A stretch of DNA of 64,000 bases, from the NCBI RefSeq assembly GCF_018135625.1, contig NZ_CP073078.1, positions 1,662,001-1,726,000 of the forward strand. The letters run 5' to 3'. Source of the stretch: Phenylobacterium montanum (GTDB lineage Bacteria > Pseudomonadota > Alphaproteobacteria > Caulobacterales > Caulobacteraceae). Under the pieces are notes generated by a model. That model worked only from the letters and a program-made list of their open reading frames with translations. It made no database searches and had not been told where the DNA came from. Numbering within the stretch: the stretch's first letter is position 1; each line of letters begins with the position of its first letter. A program made the position numbers and the translations under genes. Shown piece after piece: positions 24,915-33,232 of this stretch.

Positions 24915-26372
24915 ATGACTCACGAACACGACGCCATAGCCCTGGTCGACCGGCTGCAGGCGGAATACGAGCGCTCCGTCAATCATTTGCGGGAAGACCT
25001 GCGGGCCTATCTGGCCGACCGCACCGCGCCCGATCCCATCGCCCGCGCCGGCGGAGCCTATGCCTATCCGGCCCTGCGGCTCTCCTATGTGGCCAAGGGG
25101 CCCTCGCCGCGCCTGCCACGCGCCTACGCTCGCTTCAGCCAGGGCGGAACCTACTCGACCACCATCACTCGGCCGGACCTGTTCCGCAGCTACCTGATCG
25201 AGCAGCTGTCGCTGATCCTGTCCGACTTCGACGTCGGGGCGGAAGTGGTGCGCTCGCGCCAGGAGATCCCCTACCCCTACGTGCTGGACGGCTCGGTCGA
25301 CCTCAGCGACGGGGAAATCTCCTCGGCCGACATCGCCCTGCACTTCCCGGCCACCGAACTGGCCTCGATCGGCGACGAGGTTGCCGATGGGTTCTGGAGC
25401 CCGCAGGGCGGCGACGACGACCGTCCACTGACCCTGTTCGACGCGCTGAGGACCGACTTCTCCCTGGCGCGCCTGGCCCACTACACCGGCGGGCCGGCCG
25501 ACCAGGTGCAGACCTATGTGCTGTTCACCAATTACCACCGCTATGTCGACGAGTTCGTCCGCTGGGGCGCAGCCCAATTGGCCGATCCGTCCAGCCCGTA
25601 TGAGACCTTGCGCTGCCCCGGCGGGGTGGTGATCACCAAGGACACCCCTGACCCCGAGCGCGCCGCGGCCGAGAGCCCCTGGCGGCGCCATCAGATGCCG
25701 GCCTATCACCTGACCGCGGCCGGACGACGGGGCGTCAGCCTGGTCAATATCGGCGTCGGCCCCTCCAACGCAAAGACCATCACCGACCATCTGGCGGTGC
25801 TGCGCCCCGAGGCCTGGCTGATGATCGGCCACTGCGGCGGCCTGCGCTCGACCCAGACCATAGGCGACTATGTGCTGGCTCACGCCTACCTGCGCGACGA
25901 TCACGTGCTGGACGACATCCTGCCGCCCGAGATCCCGGTCCCGGCGCTCGCGGAAATCCAGGTGGCCCTGACCCGGGCGGCCGAAATGGTCACCGGCGAA
26001 AGCGGCGACGCCCTGAAGGCGCGACTCAGAACCGGCACCGTGGCCACCACCGACGACCGTAATTGGGAGCTGCGCTATTCGCTGAGCGCGCTCCGGTTCA
26101 ACCAGTCGCGGGCCATCGCCATCGACATGGAGAGCGCCACCATCGCCGCACAGGGCTACCGTCTGCGGACACCTTACGGCACCCTGCTCTGCGTCTCCGA
26201 CAAGCCGCTGCATGGCGAGATCAAGCTGCCGGGCCAGGCCAACGCCTTCTACGAGCGGGCGATCAGCCAGCACCTCAGGATCGGCATCGCCGCCATCGAC
26301 CTGCTCCGCCAGGAAGGCCCCAGGCTGCATTCGCGCAAGCTGAGAAGCTTCGACGAGCCGCCGTTCCGCTGA
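24915..26372 (+). CDS. amn: AMP nucleosidase
   Basis: A 485-residue AMP nucleosidase (AMP to adenine and ribose 5-phosphate). The N-terminal AMNp_N domain spans about residues 10-190, with GGAYAYPALRLSY and GGTYSTTITRPDLF. The C-terminal phosphorylase-like domain (about 230-470) carries NIGVGPSNAKTITDHLAVLR, IGHCGGLRSTQ and the purine/ribose site AIDMESATIAAQGY followed by LCVSDKPLHGEIKLPG. Length equals the E. coli type. It helps control AMP pools. The Lrp gene lies just upstream. Confidence 0.95.
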   Translation: MTHEHDAIALVDRLQAEYERSVNHLREDLRAYLADRTAPDPIARAGGAYAYPALRLSYVAKGPSPRLPRAYARFSQGGTYSTTITRPDLFRSYLIEQLSLILSDFDVGAEVVRSRQEIPYPYVLDGSVDLSDGEISSADIALHFPATELASIGDEVADGFWSPQGGDDDRPLTLFDALRTDFSLARLAHYTGGPADQVQTYVLFTNYHRYVDEFVRWGAAQLADPSSPYETLRCPGGVVITKDTPDPERAAAESPWRRHQMPAYHLTAAGRRGVSLVNIGVGPSNAKTITDHLAVLRPEAWLMIGHCGGLRSTQTIGDYVLAHAYLRDDHVLDDILPPEIPVPALAEIQVALTRAAEMVTGESGDALKARLRTGTVATTDDRNWELRYSLSALRFNQSRAIAIDMESATIAAQGYRLRTPYGTLLCVSDKPLHGEIKLPGQANAFYERAISQHLRIGIAAIDLLRQEGPRLHSRKLRSFDEPPFR

Positions 26373-26441
26373 ATTCGGAGTTACGGGGAGCGGCCAAGCT
26401 CCCTATCTCTGCCCTGCCCCTCCATCCACGCGTTCCATTGC

Positions 26442-27335
26442 ATGAACCGCCTCGCCTTCCTGCTGCTGCTGGCCGCAGGCCTCTTCTGGGGCCTGGGCTT
26501 TCCGCTGGGCAAGGTGGCGCTGACCGAGACCGATGCGGCGCACATGGTGCTCTGGCGGTTCGTGTTCGCCAGCGTGATCGCCCTGCCCTTTGCGCTGAGG
26601 CGGCCCGAGGCGCGGGCCCTGTTCCGCTCGCCGATCGTGATCGCCTGCGGGGTGATCTACGCCGTGGCTTTCGAGGTGCAGAACGAGGGCCTGGCCCGGG
26701 CCAGCGTCAGCCTGGCGGCGCTCCTGGTCGGGGCCATGCCGGCCCTGATCGCGGTGGCGGCGCGGCTCCTGGGCGAGCCTGTGAGTCGTATATCCTGGGC
26801 CGGGGTGGCCTCGGCCTCGCTGGGCGCTGTGCTGATCGCCGGCCGGCCGCAGGGCGCCGCCACGCCCTTAGGCGTAGCCTTGAGCGTGGTCGCGCTTCTG
26901 CTGTTCCTCACCTGGCTTTTGATCCTGCGCCGGGCGCCCAAGCCGCCCACGGCCATGGCCATGCCGGCGGCGACGGTGATCATCGCCACCCTGGCCCTGG
27001 CGCCGATCTCCTTCGCCCTGGACGGCGCCCCGCGGCTCGACCTCAGCCCTGCGGTCTGGAGCGCCATGATCGCCCAGGGGATTTTCTGCACCTTCCTGGC
27101 CACCGCCGCCTGGCAGTTCGGCGCCCCCCGCGTCGGTCACGCCAAGGCGGGGGTGTTCGTCAATATCGAGCCCCTGATGGGCGCGATCATCGGCGTGACC
27201 TTGTTCGGCGACCGCCTGACCTGGGGCCTGGCCGTCGGCGGCCTCTGCATCATCGCCGGCAGCCTGGTGGTGGTGCTGGGGGAGGAGCACACCACCGCCC
27301 CCGACCTGGAAGAGGTGGCGGCGACACCGAGCTGA
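26442..27335 (+). CDS. EamA/DMT-family transporter
   Basis: A 297-residue membrane protein with about ten helices in two EamA repeats. The first begins LLLLAAGLFWGLGFPLGKVA, and the second ends GVFVNIEPLMGAIIGVTLFGDRL, a hallmark of drug/metabolite exporters. Substrate unknown. It starts 70 bases after amn and converges with the M20 peptidase gene, with only 26 bases between the stops. No signs of truncation. Confidence 0.88.
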   Translation: MNRLAFLLLLAAGLFWGLGFPLGKVALTETDAAHMVLWRFVFASVIALPFALRRPEARALFRSPIVIACGVIYAVAFEVQNEGLARASVSLAALLVGAMPALIAVAARLLGEPVSRISWAGVASASLGAVLIAGRPQGAATPLGVALSVVALLLFLTWLLILRRAPKPPTAMAMPAATVIIATLALAPISFALDGAPRLDLSPAVWSAMIAQGIFCTFLATAAWQFGAPRVGHAKAGVFVNIEPLMGAIIGVTLFGDRLTWGLAVGGLCIIAGSLVVVLGEEHTTAPDLEEVAATPS

Positions 27336-27361
27336 ACGCCGCCGCGGGTTTCAGCCCTCGG

Positions 27362-28786
27362 CTACTGCTCCGCGTAGGCCTTGACCAGGTCGGTCAGGTA
27401 ATCGCGCCCGACCATCAGCGACCTGACCTCGATCCGCTCGTTCAGGCCGTGCACGCCGTTGCCGTCCGGGTCGCCCCAGGGGCCGGGCACGCCATAGACC
27501 GGGATGCCGATCGCCTCGAGGAAGATGCCGTCGGTGGCGCCGGTGGACATCACCGGGACCACAGGCACGCCCGGGAAGTACTTGGCCGATAGCCGCACGG
27601 CCGGGCCCATCACCTTGGGATCCAGCGGCGGGGGCACGGCGACCGGGCGCAGCGGCGGGACCGGGGTGATGCTGACGCCGGTGTCGCCGACCGCGGCGGC
27701 CAGCTGGGCCTGGGTTTCCTCGACCGTGCGGCCGGGGAACATGCGGCAGTTGACGTTGGCCGCCGCCCGCTGGGGCAGGGCGTTGTTGGCGTGGCCGCCT
27801 TCCAGCAGCGTCGCCACGCAGGTGGTGCGCAGCATGGAGTGGTAGGTGCGGTCGGTATTGACCACCTTTTCGGCCGCCTTGTCGGTCGGGTCCTTAGCCA
27901 GGGCGACCATGGCGGCGCCCAGGGCGTCGTGGCGAGCGGCCCCGGCCTGGGCGAAAAAGGCGCGGGTGGTGTCGGTCATCTGCAGCGGGAACTCGTAGGT
28001 CTGCAGTTTCAGCATCGCCGCCGACAGCTCATAGATGGCGTTGTCGGGGATCGGGATCGAGGAGTGGCCGCCGGGGTTGCGGGTCTCGAAGCGGAAGTTC
28101 TGCACCGCTTTCTCGCCCACCTGCATCGACTGATCCACGAGCTTGCCGTGGCCGTCGGTCTCGCCGCCGCCGCCCTCGTTCAGGGCGAACTCCGCTGCCA
28201 CCAGGTCGGGCCGGTTCTGCGCCAGCCAGTTGGCGCCGTTGAAGGCGTAGGTGGTCTCTTCCCCGCAAGTCAGGGCCATCTTGATGGTGCGCTTGGGGTG
28301 GTAGCCGGCCTGTTTGAAGCGGGCCATGTCGTCGGCCCAGATCGCCGCCATGGACTTGTCGTCGGCAGAGCCGCGGGCGAAGTAGTAGCCGTTCTCCTCC
28401 ACCAGGGTGAAGGGGTCGCGGGTCCAGTCGGCGCGCTTGGCCTCCACCACGTCGAGGTGGGCCAGCAGCAGGATCGCCTTGGCCTTGGGATCGGCGCCGG
28501 GCAGCACGGCGACGATGCCGCCTTCCTTGGGATGGTCCGGCGTCGAGAACAAGGTGATGTCGCTGTCGGCGAAGCCCGCCGCCTTCAGCCGCGCGCCGAT
28601 CTGCTGCGCCGCCTGGGTGCAGCTGCCGACCGACAGGCTGGTGTTGGTCTCGACCAGCTCCTTGTAGAGGGCGCGGAACTGCACCTGGTCCGGCCGCAGC
28701 GCCTGGGGTGCGTCGGCGCCGTAGGCGCTGTTGGCGAAGAGGCCGATGGCCGCTGTGGCTATGGCCTTGGCCCAGGCGTCGGTCAT
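27362..28786 (-). CDS. M20-family metallopeptidase, exported
   Basis: A 474-residue M20 zinc peptidase. The start ATG at 28786 begins a signal-like N-terminus (hydrophobic residues 8-24, cleavage near AYGAD), better than the longer frame. Metal and catalytic motifs are in order: LLAHLDVVEA (His and catalytic Asp), ARGSADDKS (bridging Asp), TCGEETTY (Glu pair), NEGGGG and, near the C-terminus, GVHGLNER (His). The dimerisation domain follows NPGGHSSIP. Members cleave small peptides, so it is probably a periplasmic dipeptidase or aminoacylase. Confidence 0.9.
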   Translation of the reverse strand: MTDAWAKAIATAAIGLFANSAYGADAPQALRPDQVQFRALYKELVETNTSLSVGSCTQAAQQIGARLKAAGFADSDITLFSTPDHPKEGGIVAVLPGADPKAKAILLLAHLDVVEAKRADWTRDPFTLVEENGYYFARGSADDKSMAAIWADDMARFKQAGYHPKRTIKMALTCGEETTYAFNGANWLAQNRPDLVAAEFALNEGGGGETDGHGKLVDQSMQVGEKAVQNFRFETRNPGGHSSIPIPDNAIYELSAAMLKLQTYEFPLQMTDTTRAFFAQAGAARHDALGAAMVALAKDPTDKAAEKVVNTDRTYHSMLRTTCVATLLEGGHANNALPQRAAANVNCRMFPGRTVEETQAQLAAAVGDTGVSITPVPPLRPVAVPPPLDPKVMGPAVRLSAKYFPGVPVVPVMSTGATDGIFLEAIGIPVYGVPGPWGDPDGNGVHGLNERIEVRSLMVGRDYLTDLVKAYAEQ

Positions 28787-28943
28787 GATGGTTACGGCTC
28801 CGTTCACCAAACGTCGCCGCGGACCCTGGCTGGAGTCCGCCGAGAGGGCAAGCGGACTGTGATCGCTCCTGCGCCAGATTGGCGTTTGGATCGTCCGCGC
28901 CCTGGGCCATAGTCGCGGCCAAGAACAGAGAACGGGGGGGTTC

Positions 28944-30605
28944 ATGGTCGCCGAGACCATTGGGGCGAAGGCCGAGCCGCGCACCACGGGGCTGGGCCTG
29001 GTGGTGGCTGGCGCCTCGCTGGGCACCCTCTTCGAATGGTACGACTTCTTCCTCTACGGCTCCCTGGCCGGCGAGATCGCCAGGCACTTCTTCGCCGCGG
29101 TGGACGAGCGCACGGCCTTCGTCTTCGCCCTGGCCGCCTTTGCCGCCGGCTTCATCGCCCGCCCGTTCGGCGCGCTGGTGTTCGGCCGGGTCGGCGATCT
29201 GGTCGGCCGCAAGAACACCTTCCTGGTCACCATGACCCTGATGGGCGCCTCGACCTTCGCCGTCGGCCTCTTGCCGGATTACAGCGCCATCGGTGTCGCC
29301 GCGCCGGTGATCCTGGTCGCCCTGCGCCTGCTTCAGGGCCTGGCGATCGGCGGCGAGTACGGCGGGGCGGTGGTCTATATCGCCGAGCACGCGCCCAGGG
29401 ATCGCCGCGGCTTCGCCACCGGCTTCATCAACATCATGGCCACCGGCGGGCTCCTGACCTCGCTCCTGTCCATCGTCCTCTTCCGCAGCCGCATGAGCGA
29501 GGCCGCCTTCGCCGCCACGGGCTGGCGCGCGCCGTTCCTGCTCTCGGCCGCGCTCCTGGCCATCTCGCTCTGGGTGCGGATGAAGCTGAACGAGAGCCCG
29601 ATCTTCCGCCAGATGAAGGCCGAGGACAGCCTCTCGCGGGCGCCCTACGCCGAAACGTTCGGCCGCTGGGAGAATATGCGGCTGATGCTGGTCGCCCTGT
29701 TCGGCCCGGTCGCAGGCCAGGCGGTGGTCTGGTACGCCGGCGGCTTCTACGCCCTGTTCTTCCTGCAGCGGGTCTTGAAGCTGGCGGACCTGCAGACCGA
29801 CCTGCTGCTGATCGTCGCCCTGGCCCTGGCCGCCCCGACCTATGTCGTCGCCGGCTGGCTCAGCGACGTGGTCGGCCGCCGGCCGGTGGTGATCGTCGGC
29901 TGCGCCATCGGCGCCGTGGCCCTGATCCCCCTGTTCCACGCCCTGACCTGGGCCGCCAATCCGGCCCTGGCCGAGGCCCAGGCCAGGGCGCCGGTCAGCG
30001 TCTATGCCGATCCGGCCCGCTGCTCGGTTCAGTTCGACCCGATCGGCGGCAACCGCTTCGATGCGACCGGCTGCGACATCGCCAAGGCCGGGCTGTCGAA
30101 GGCGGGGATCAGCTATCGCAGCCTCGCTTTGCCAGCCGGCGCCGCGACCCGGGTCGAGATCGGCCCGCGGGCGCTGACCGTTCCCGATCCTTCCGGCGCC
30201 GCCACGGCGCGCAAGGCCGGCGTCACCGCCTTCGCCGCCCAGGCCAAGGCCGCCCTGACCGCCGCCGGCTATCCGGCCAAGGCCGACCCGGCGCGGGTGG
30301 ACCAGGTGCGTGTGGTGCTGATCGTGGTCGCCCTGGTCTCGATCGCGGCCCTGATCTACGGCCCCACCGCCGCCATCCTGGCCGAACTGTTCCCGGCCCG
30401 CATCCGCTACACCTCGATCTCGGTCCCCTATCACCTGGGCGCCGGCTGGATCGGCGGGCTGATGCCGGCCACCGCCTTCGCCATCGTCGCCGGCGCAGGG
30501 GACATCTATGCCGGCCTCTGGTACCCGACCGCCTTCGTGGCCCTGAGCTTCGTGGTCTGCCTGCTGTTTCTGCCGGAGACACTGGGACGCTCGCTGGAGG
30601 CCTGA
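28944..30605 (+). CDS. MHS-type MFS transporter with extra-membrane insertion
   Basis: A 553-residue transporter of the metabolite:H+ symporter branch. The N-terminus has GTLFEWYDFFLYG and RPFGALVFGRVGDLVGRK, then YGGAVVYIAEHAP. Typical members are about 430 residues. Here a soluble stretch of about 115 residues (roughly 335-450, with ARCSVQFDPI and DATGCDIAKAG) is inserted between helices in the second half, just before PTAAILAELFPARIRYT. The insertion has two cysteines and would lie on the periplasmic side. The substrate may be an organic acid or similar. It is monocistronic. Confidence 0.88.
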   Translation: MVAETIGAKAEPRTTGLGLVVAGASLGTLFEWYDFFLYGSLAGEIARHFFAAVDERTAFVFALAAFAAGFIARPFGALVFGRVGDLVGRKNTFLVTMTLMGASTFAVGLLPDYSAIGVAAPVILVALRLLQGLAIGGEYGGAVVYIAEHAPRDRRGFATGFINIMATGGLLTSLLSIVLFRSRMSEAAFAATGWRAPFLLSAALLAISLWVRMKLNESPIFRQMKAEDSLSRAPYAETFGRWENMRLMLVALFGPVAGQAVVWYAGGFYALFFLQRVLKLADLQTDLLLIVALALAAPTYVVAGWLSDVVGRRPVVIVGCAIGAVALIPLFHALTWAANPALAEAQARAPVSVYADPARCSVQFDPIGGNRFDATGCDIAKAGLSKAGISYRSLALPAGAATRVEIGPRALTVPDPSGAATARKAGVTAFAAQAKAALTAAGYPAKADPARVDQVRVVLIVVALVSIAALIYGPTAAILAELFPARIRYTSISVPYHLGAGWIGGLMPATAFAIVAGAGDIYAGLWYPTAFVALSFVVCLLFLPETLGRSLEA

Positions 30606-30679
30606 GTCCAGCCCGAGGCCGCAATCTTTACCCTGTCCGTTGGGGGTTTCGTTCACCGCGGCTGGGCAGGATCGCGGCC

Positions 30680-30895
30680 ATGGATCCGATCTCAGCCATC
30701 AGTTCCGGCCTCACGGCCAGCATGAGCGTCTTCAGCCAGGCCAGCACGGCCCTCGGCAACGCCGCCGCGGGCAATAGCGACATCGCCTCGGCCATCACCG
30801 ACCAGATCGGCGCCAAGGTCGCCTTCGAGGCCGAGGCCAAGGTCATGCAGTCGCTGGCCCAGACCCAGAAGCAGGTGCTGGACATCCTGGTCTGA
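30680..30895 (+). CDS. Small conserved-type protein of 71 residues, unknown
   Basis: A 71-residue protein beginning MDPISAISSGLTASMSVF and ending QTQKQVLDILV, amphipathic and Ala/Ser-rich. It resembles small motility-associated YjfB-like proteins only loosely, so I do not assign function. GCAGGA lies about eight bases before the ATG. It begins 74 bases after the transporter. The reading frame and composition, with no Cys and no Trp, look like a genuine short gene. Confidence 0.55.
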   Translation: MDPISAISSGLTASMSVFSQASTALGNAAAGNSDIASAITDQIGAKVAFEAEAKVMQSLAQTQKQVLDILV

Positions 30896-30898
30896 GGT

Positions 30899-31897
30899 TC
30901 AAGCGGCGATCCTGGCCCAGGCCGCCCGGACGCCATCTAGGGTCTCCACAGGTTTTTGCAGCAGTCCCAGCGCGACGGCGCGAACCGGCGCCCGCTCCGC
31001 CTCGCCTGGCAGGTATTCCACCGGCGACTTGCCATCGACCCGGGCCAGCAACAGGCCGGGCAGGAGGGTCGCGGCCCGCGCCTCAAGCGCGGCCCTGGGC
31101 TCCCAGTCCACATGGGCGAGATAGGCGCTGGCCAGGGCGTCGAAGCTGGCGTCGAGGTCAGCCGTGGCCCCTGGCGCGACCCGCTGCTTCAGCAGTAGAT
31201 GGTTGAGGCAAAAGGCGAGGTCGAAGGCCGGGTCGCCCCACCAGGCGGTCTCGGCGTCGAGGAACACCGGGCCGGCCGGCCCGATCATGATGTTCTTGGG
31301 ACTGACGTCGCCGTGCACCAGGGCGAGGCGGGTCGCAGCGGTGCGTTCGACCAGGAAGGCCAGCCGTTCGGCGACCTCGGGCCTGCGCCGGCCGGCGGCC
31401 AGCAGATAGGCGTCGAGCCGCAGGTCGAAGAAGAAGGCGTCGGTCTGGAAGTTGGCGGCGAGGACGGCGTCGCCGGCTGTGGCGGCATGGATGCGCCCGA
31501 GCGCGCGCCCGACTTCGGAGGCGAAGGCGACATCGGCGCGCCCGGCCAGCAGCTCGGCCTTCCACAGGCTGTGGCGCGCCGGGTCGAGGAAATCCATGGC
31601 GAACACGCCGCGCGCCTCGTCGCGGGCCACCAGCCGCGGCGCATAGGACGGGAACAGGCCTCCCACCGTCTCGAACCAGCGCCATTCGTAGAGATTGCGC
31701 TCGACCGGCGCGGTCCAGTCGTCCTTGACCTTCAAGCGCGCCAGGGCCCGTTTCAGGCAATAGCTGCGCCCGCCGCTGTCCAGCCGCCAGATGTCGGACG
31801 AGACCCCGCCGGTGAGCGCCGCCCACTGCGGGGTTTCGCCGGCGCGGATCAGACCGGCGTCGCGGGCGAAAGCGTCGAGATCGGCGTCGGGGGTCAT
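30899..31897 (-). CDS. Aminoglycoside phosphotransferase-family kinase
   Basis: A 332-residue APH-family kinase. An N-lobe nucleotide site (GGVSSDIWRLDSGGRSYCLK, with the invariant Lys), the Brenner motif HGDVSPKNIMI (catalytic Asp and Asn) and the metal motif LDAETAWWGDPAFDLA are all present. Related enzymes phosphorylate small metabolites and choline-like substrates as well as aminoglycosides, so there is no reason to call it a resistance gene. It converges with the 71-residue gene (stops 3 bases apart) and lies next to the VOC gene on the same strand. Confidence 0.85.
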   Translation of the reverse strand: MTPDADLDAFARDAGLIRAGETPQWAALTGGVSSDIWRLDSGGRSYCLKRALARLKVKDDWTAPVERNLYEWRWFETVGGLFPSYAPRLVARDEARGVFAMDFLDPARHSLWKAELLAGRADVAFASEVGRALGRIHAATAGDAVLAANFQTDAFFFDLRLDAYLLAAGRRRPEVAERLAFLVERTAATRLALVHGDVSPKNIMIGPAGPVFLDAETAWWGDPAFDLAFCLNHLLLKQRVAPGATADLDASFDALASAYLAHVDWEPRAALEARAATLLPGLLLARVDGKSPVEYLPGEAERAPVRAVALGLLQKPVETLDGVRAAWARIAA

Positions 31898-31942
31898 GGG
31901 GCTTTCCCCCGGAGTTCTAGTAGAACCGCTCGCGAACGCAAA

Positions 31943-32392
31943 CTAGCTCAGCCCCTGCCCCACCGGCTTCGGCCCATCCTCGGTCAGGAGCCCCTTGCCC
32001 GGCACGTGGTTGATCTCCAGCCGCACCCCGTCTGGATCCTCGAACAGCACCGAATAGTAGCCGGGCGCGAATTGATCGTCCTGCGGGCCATGCACAATCC
32101 TGGCCCCGATCTCGAGCAGGAAGGCATGGGCCTCGTCCACATGGGCCCGCTCGCGGGCGCGGAAGCACAGATGATGCAGGCCGACCCGCCCCTGGTCGAA
32201 GCGGGCGCCCCGGTGCTGCGCGCTCGGCGCGCGGATGCCGACCGCCGTGCGCCCGCCGACGCAGTAATAGACCTGGTCGGTGTCGGCGACGCAGGCCATG
32301 CCCAGGAACGGCAGCAGCCTGCCGTAGAAAGCCCGCGCCGCCGCGAAGTCGCCCGCCGTGATGAAGGTGTGGGCGACTCCGTTGATCTCCAT
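31943..32392 (-). CDS. VOC-family protein (glyoxalase/bleomycin-resistance fold)
   Basis: A 149-residue vicinal-oxygen-chelate protein: VAHTFITAGDFAAARAFYGR at the start, then RVGLHHLCFRARER and YYSVLFEDPDGVRLEINHVP near the end, giving candidate metal ligands His, His and Glu. It lies six bases downstream of the crotonase gene and before the phosphotransferase, so it is probably co-transcribed with the crotonase. It does not look like a canonical methylmalonyl-CoA epimerase, though that family shares the fold. Confidence 0.85.
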   Translation of the reverse strand: MEINGVAHTFITAGDFAAARAFYGRLLPFLGMACVADTDQVYYCVGGRTAVGIRAPSAQHRGARFDQGRVGLHHLCFRARERAHVDEAHAFLLEIGARIVHGPQDDQFAPGYYSVLFEDPDGVRLEINHVPGKGLLTEDGPKPVGQGLS

Positions 32393-32398
32393 GGCCGC

Positions 32399-33199
32399 CT
32401 AGCGCCCCTTGAACGCCGCCGGGCGCTTGCCGAGGAAGGCGGCGACGCCCTCGCGGAAGTCCTCGGTCTTGCCGGCGATGCGCTGGGTCTGGCGCTCGAT
32501 GTTCAGCTGCTCGGTCCAGGAGGAGTCCAGCGACTGCCACACCATGCGGCGGATCAGGCCGATAGCCATCGGGCCTTCGGCGAGTTGCTTGGCCAGGCCG
32601 AGCGCGGTCGGCAGCAGGTCGGCGTCGGACACCACCCGGTTGACCATGCCCCATTCCAGGGCCTGGGCCGCGGGGATCTTCTCGCCCAGCAGCATCATCT
32701 CCATCGCCCGCGCCTTGCCGATCATGCGCGGCAGGATGTAGGTCGAGCCGCCGTCGGGCACGAGGCCGATGCGCCGGAAAGCTTGCAGGAAATAGGCGCT
32801 CTCGGCCGCCACGATCAGGTCGCCCATCAGGCCGATCGAGCAGCCGACCCCGGCCGCCGGGCCGTTGACCGCCGTGACCACCGGGATCGGCAGGTCGCGG
32901 ATCACGCTGACCATCGGATTGTAGAGCGTCTCCAGCGCCGCGCCCGCGTCCGGCTTGCCGTCCGGATCGACCTTGCCGCCGCCCGGTCCCGCCTGCAGGT
33001 TGGCGCCGGAGCAGAAGCCCTTGCCTTCGCCGGTGATCACCACCGCCCGCTTGGGCTCGGTCCCATAGGCCGCGACCTTGAGGGCGTCGGCGATCTCGGC
33101 GCCCATCTCGACGCTGGCGGCGTTGAGGGTGGCGGGATCCGACAGGGTGATGACGGCGATGTCGCCCTCGGCCGACACCTTGACCTTGTTGTAGCTCAT
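32399..33199 (-). CDS. Enoyl-CoA hydratase/isomerase (PaaG-like)
   Basis: A 266-residue crotonase. The oxyanion segments are GEGKGFCSGANLQ (near residue 62) and NGPAAGVGCSIGLMGDL (near 115). At the position of the second catalytic acid it reads GLVPDGGSTYILPR, with Asp rather than Glu. This resembles isomerases such as PaaG more than classic hydratases. It forms a pair with the VOC gene. It is separated by only 33 bases from the methylmalonyl-CoA mutase operon on the same strand and may be read with it. Confidence 0.9.
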   Translation of the reverse strand: MSYNKVKVSAEGDIAVITLSDPATLNAASVEMGAEIADALKVAAYGTEPKRAVVITGEGKGFCSGANLQAGPGGGKVDPDGKPDAGAALETLYNPMVSVIRDLPIPVVTAVNGPAAGVGCSIGLMGDLIVAAESAYFLQAFRRIGLVPDGGSTYILPRMIGKARAMEMMLLGEKIPAAQALEWGMVNRVVSDADLLPTALGLAKQLAEGPMAIGLIRRMVWQSLDSSWTEQLNIERQTQRIAGKTEDFREGVAAFLGKRPAAFKGR

Positions 33200-33232
33200 T
33201 GGGGGCTCCTCCAGCTGGGCTTTGCCGCCCCT

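Noticed and set aside
28029-30656. Very long open frame (about 875 codons) on the minus strand
   Set aside because: It is antisense to the M20 peptidase and MHS transporter genes and its product is almost all Gly, Arg, Gln and Asp. High GC leaves such frames open by chance.
30899-31897. Aminoglycoside resistance gene
   Set aside because: It has the APH fold, but the family covers many metabolite kinases and nothing in the context suggests antibiotics.
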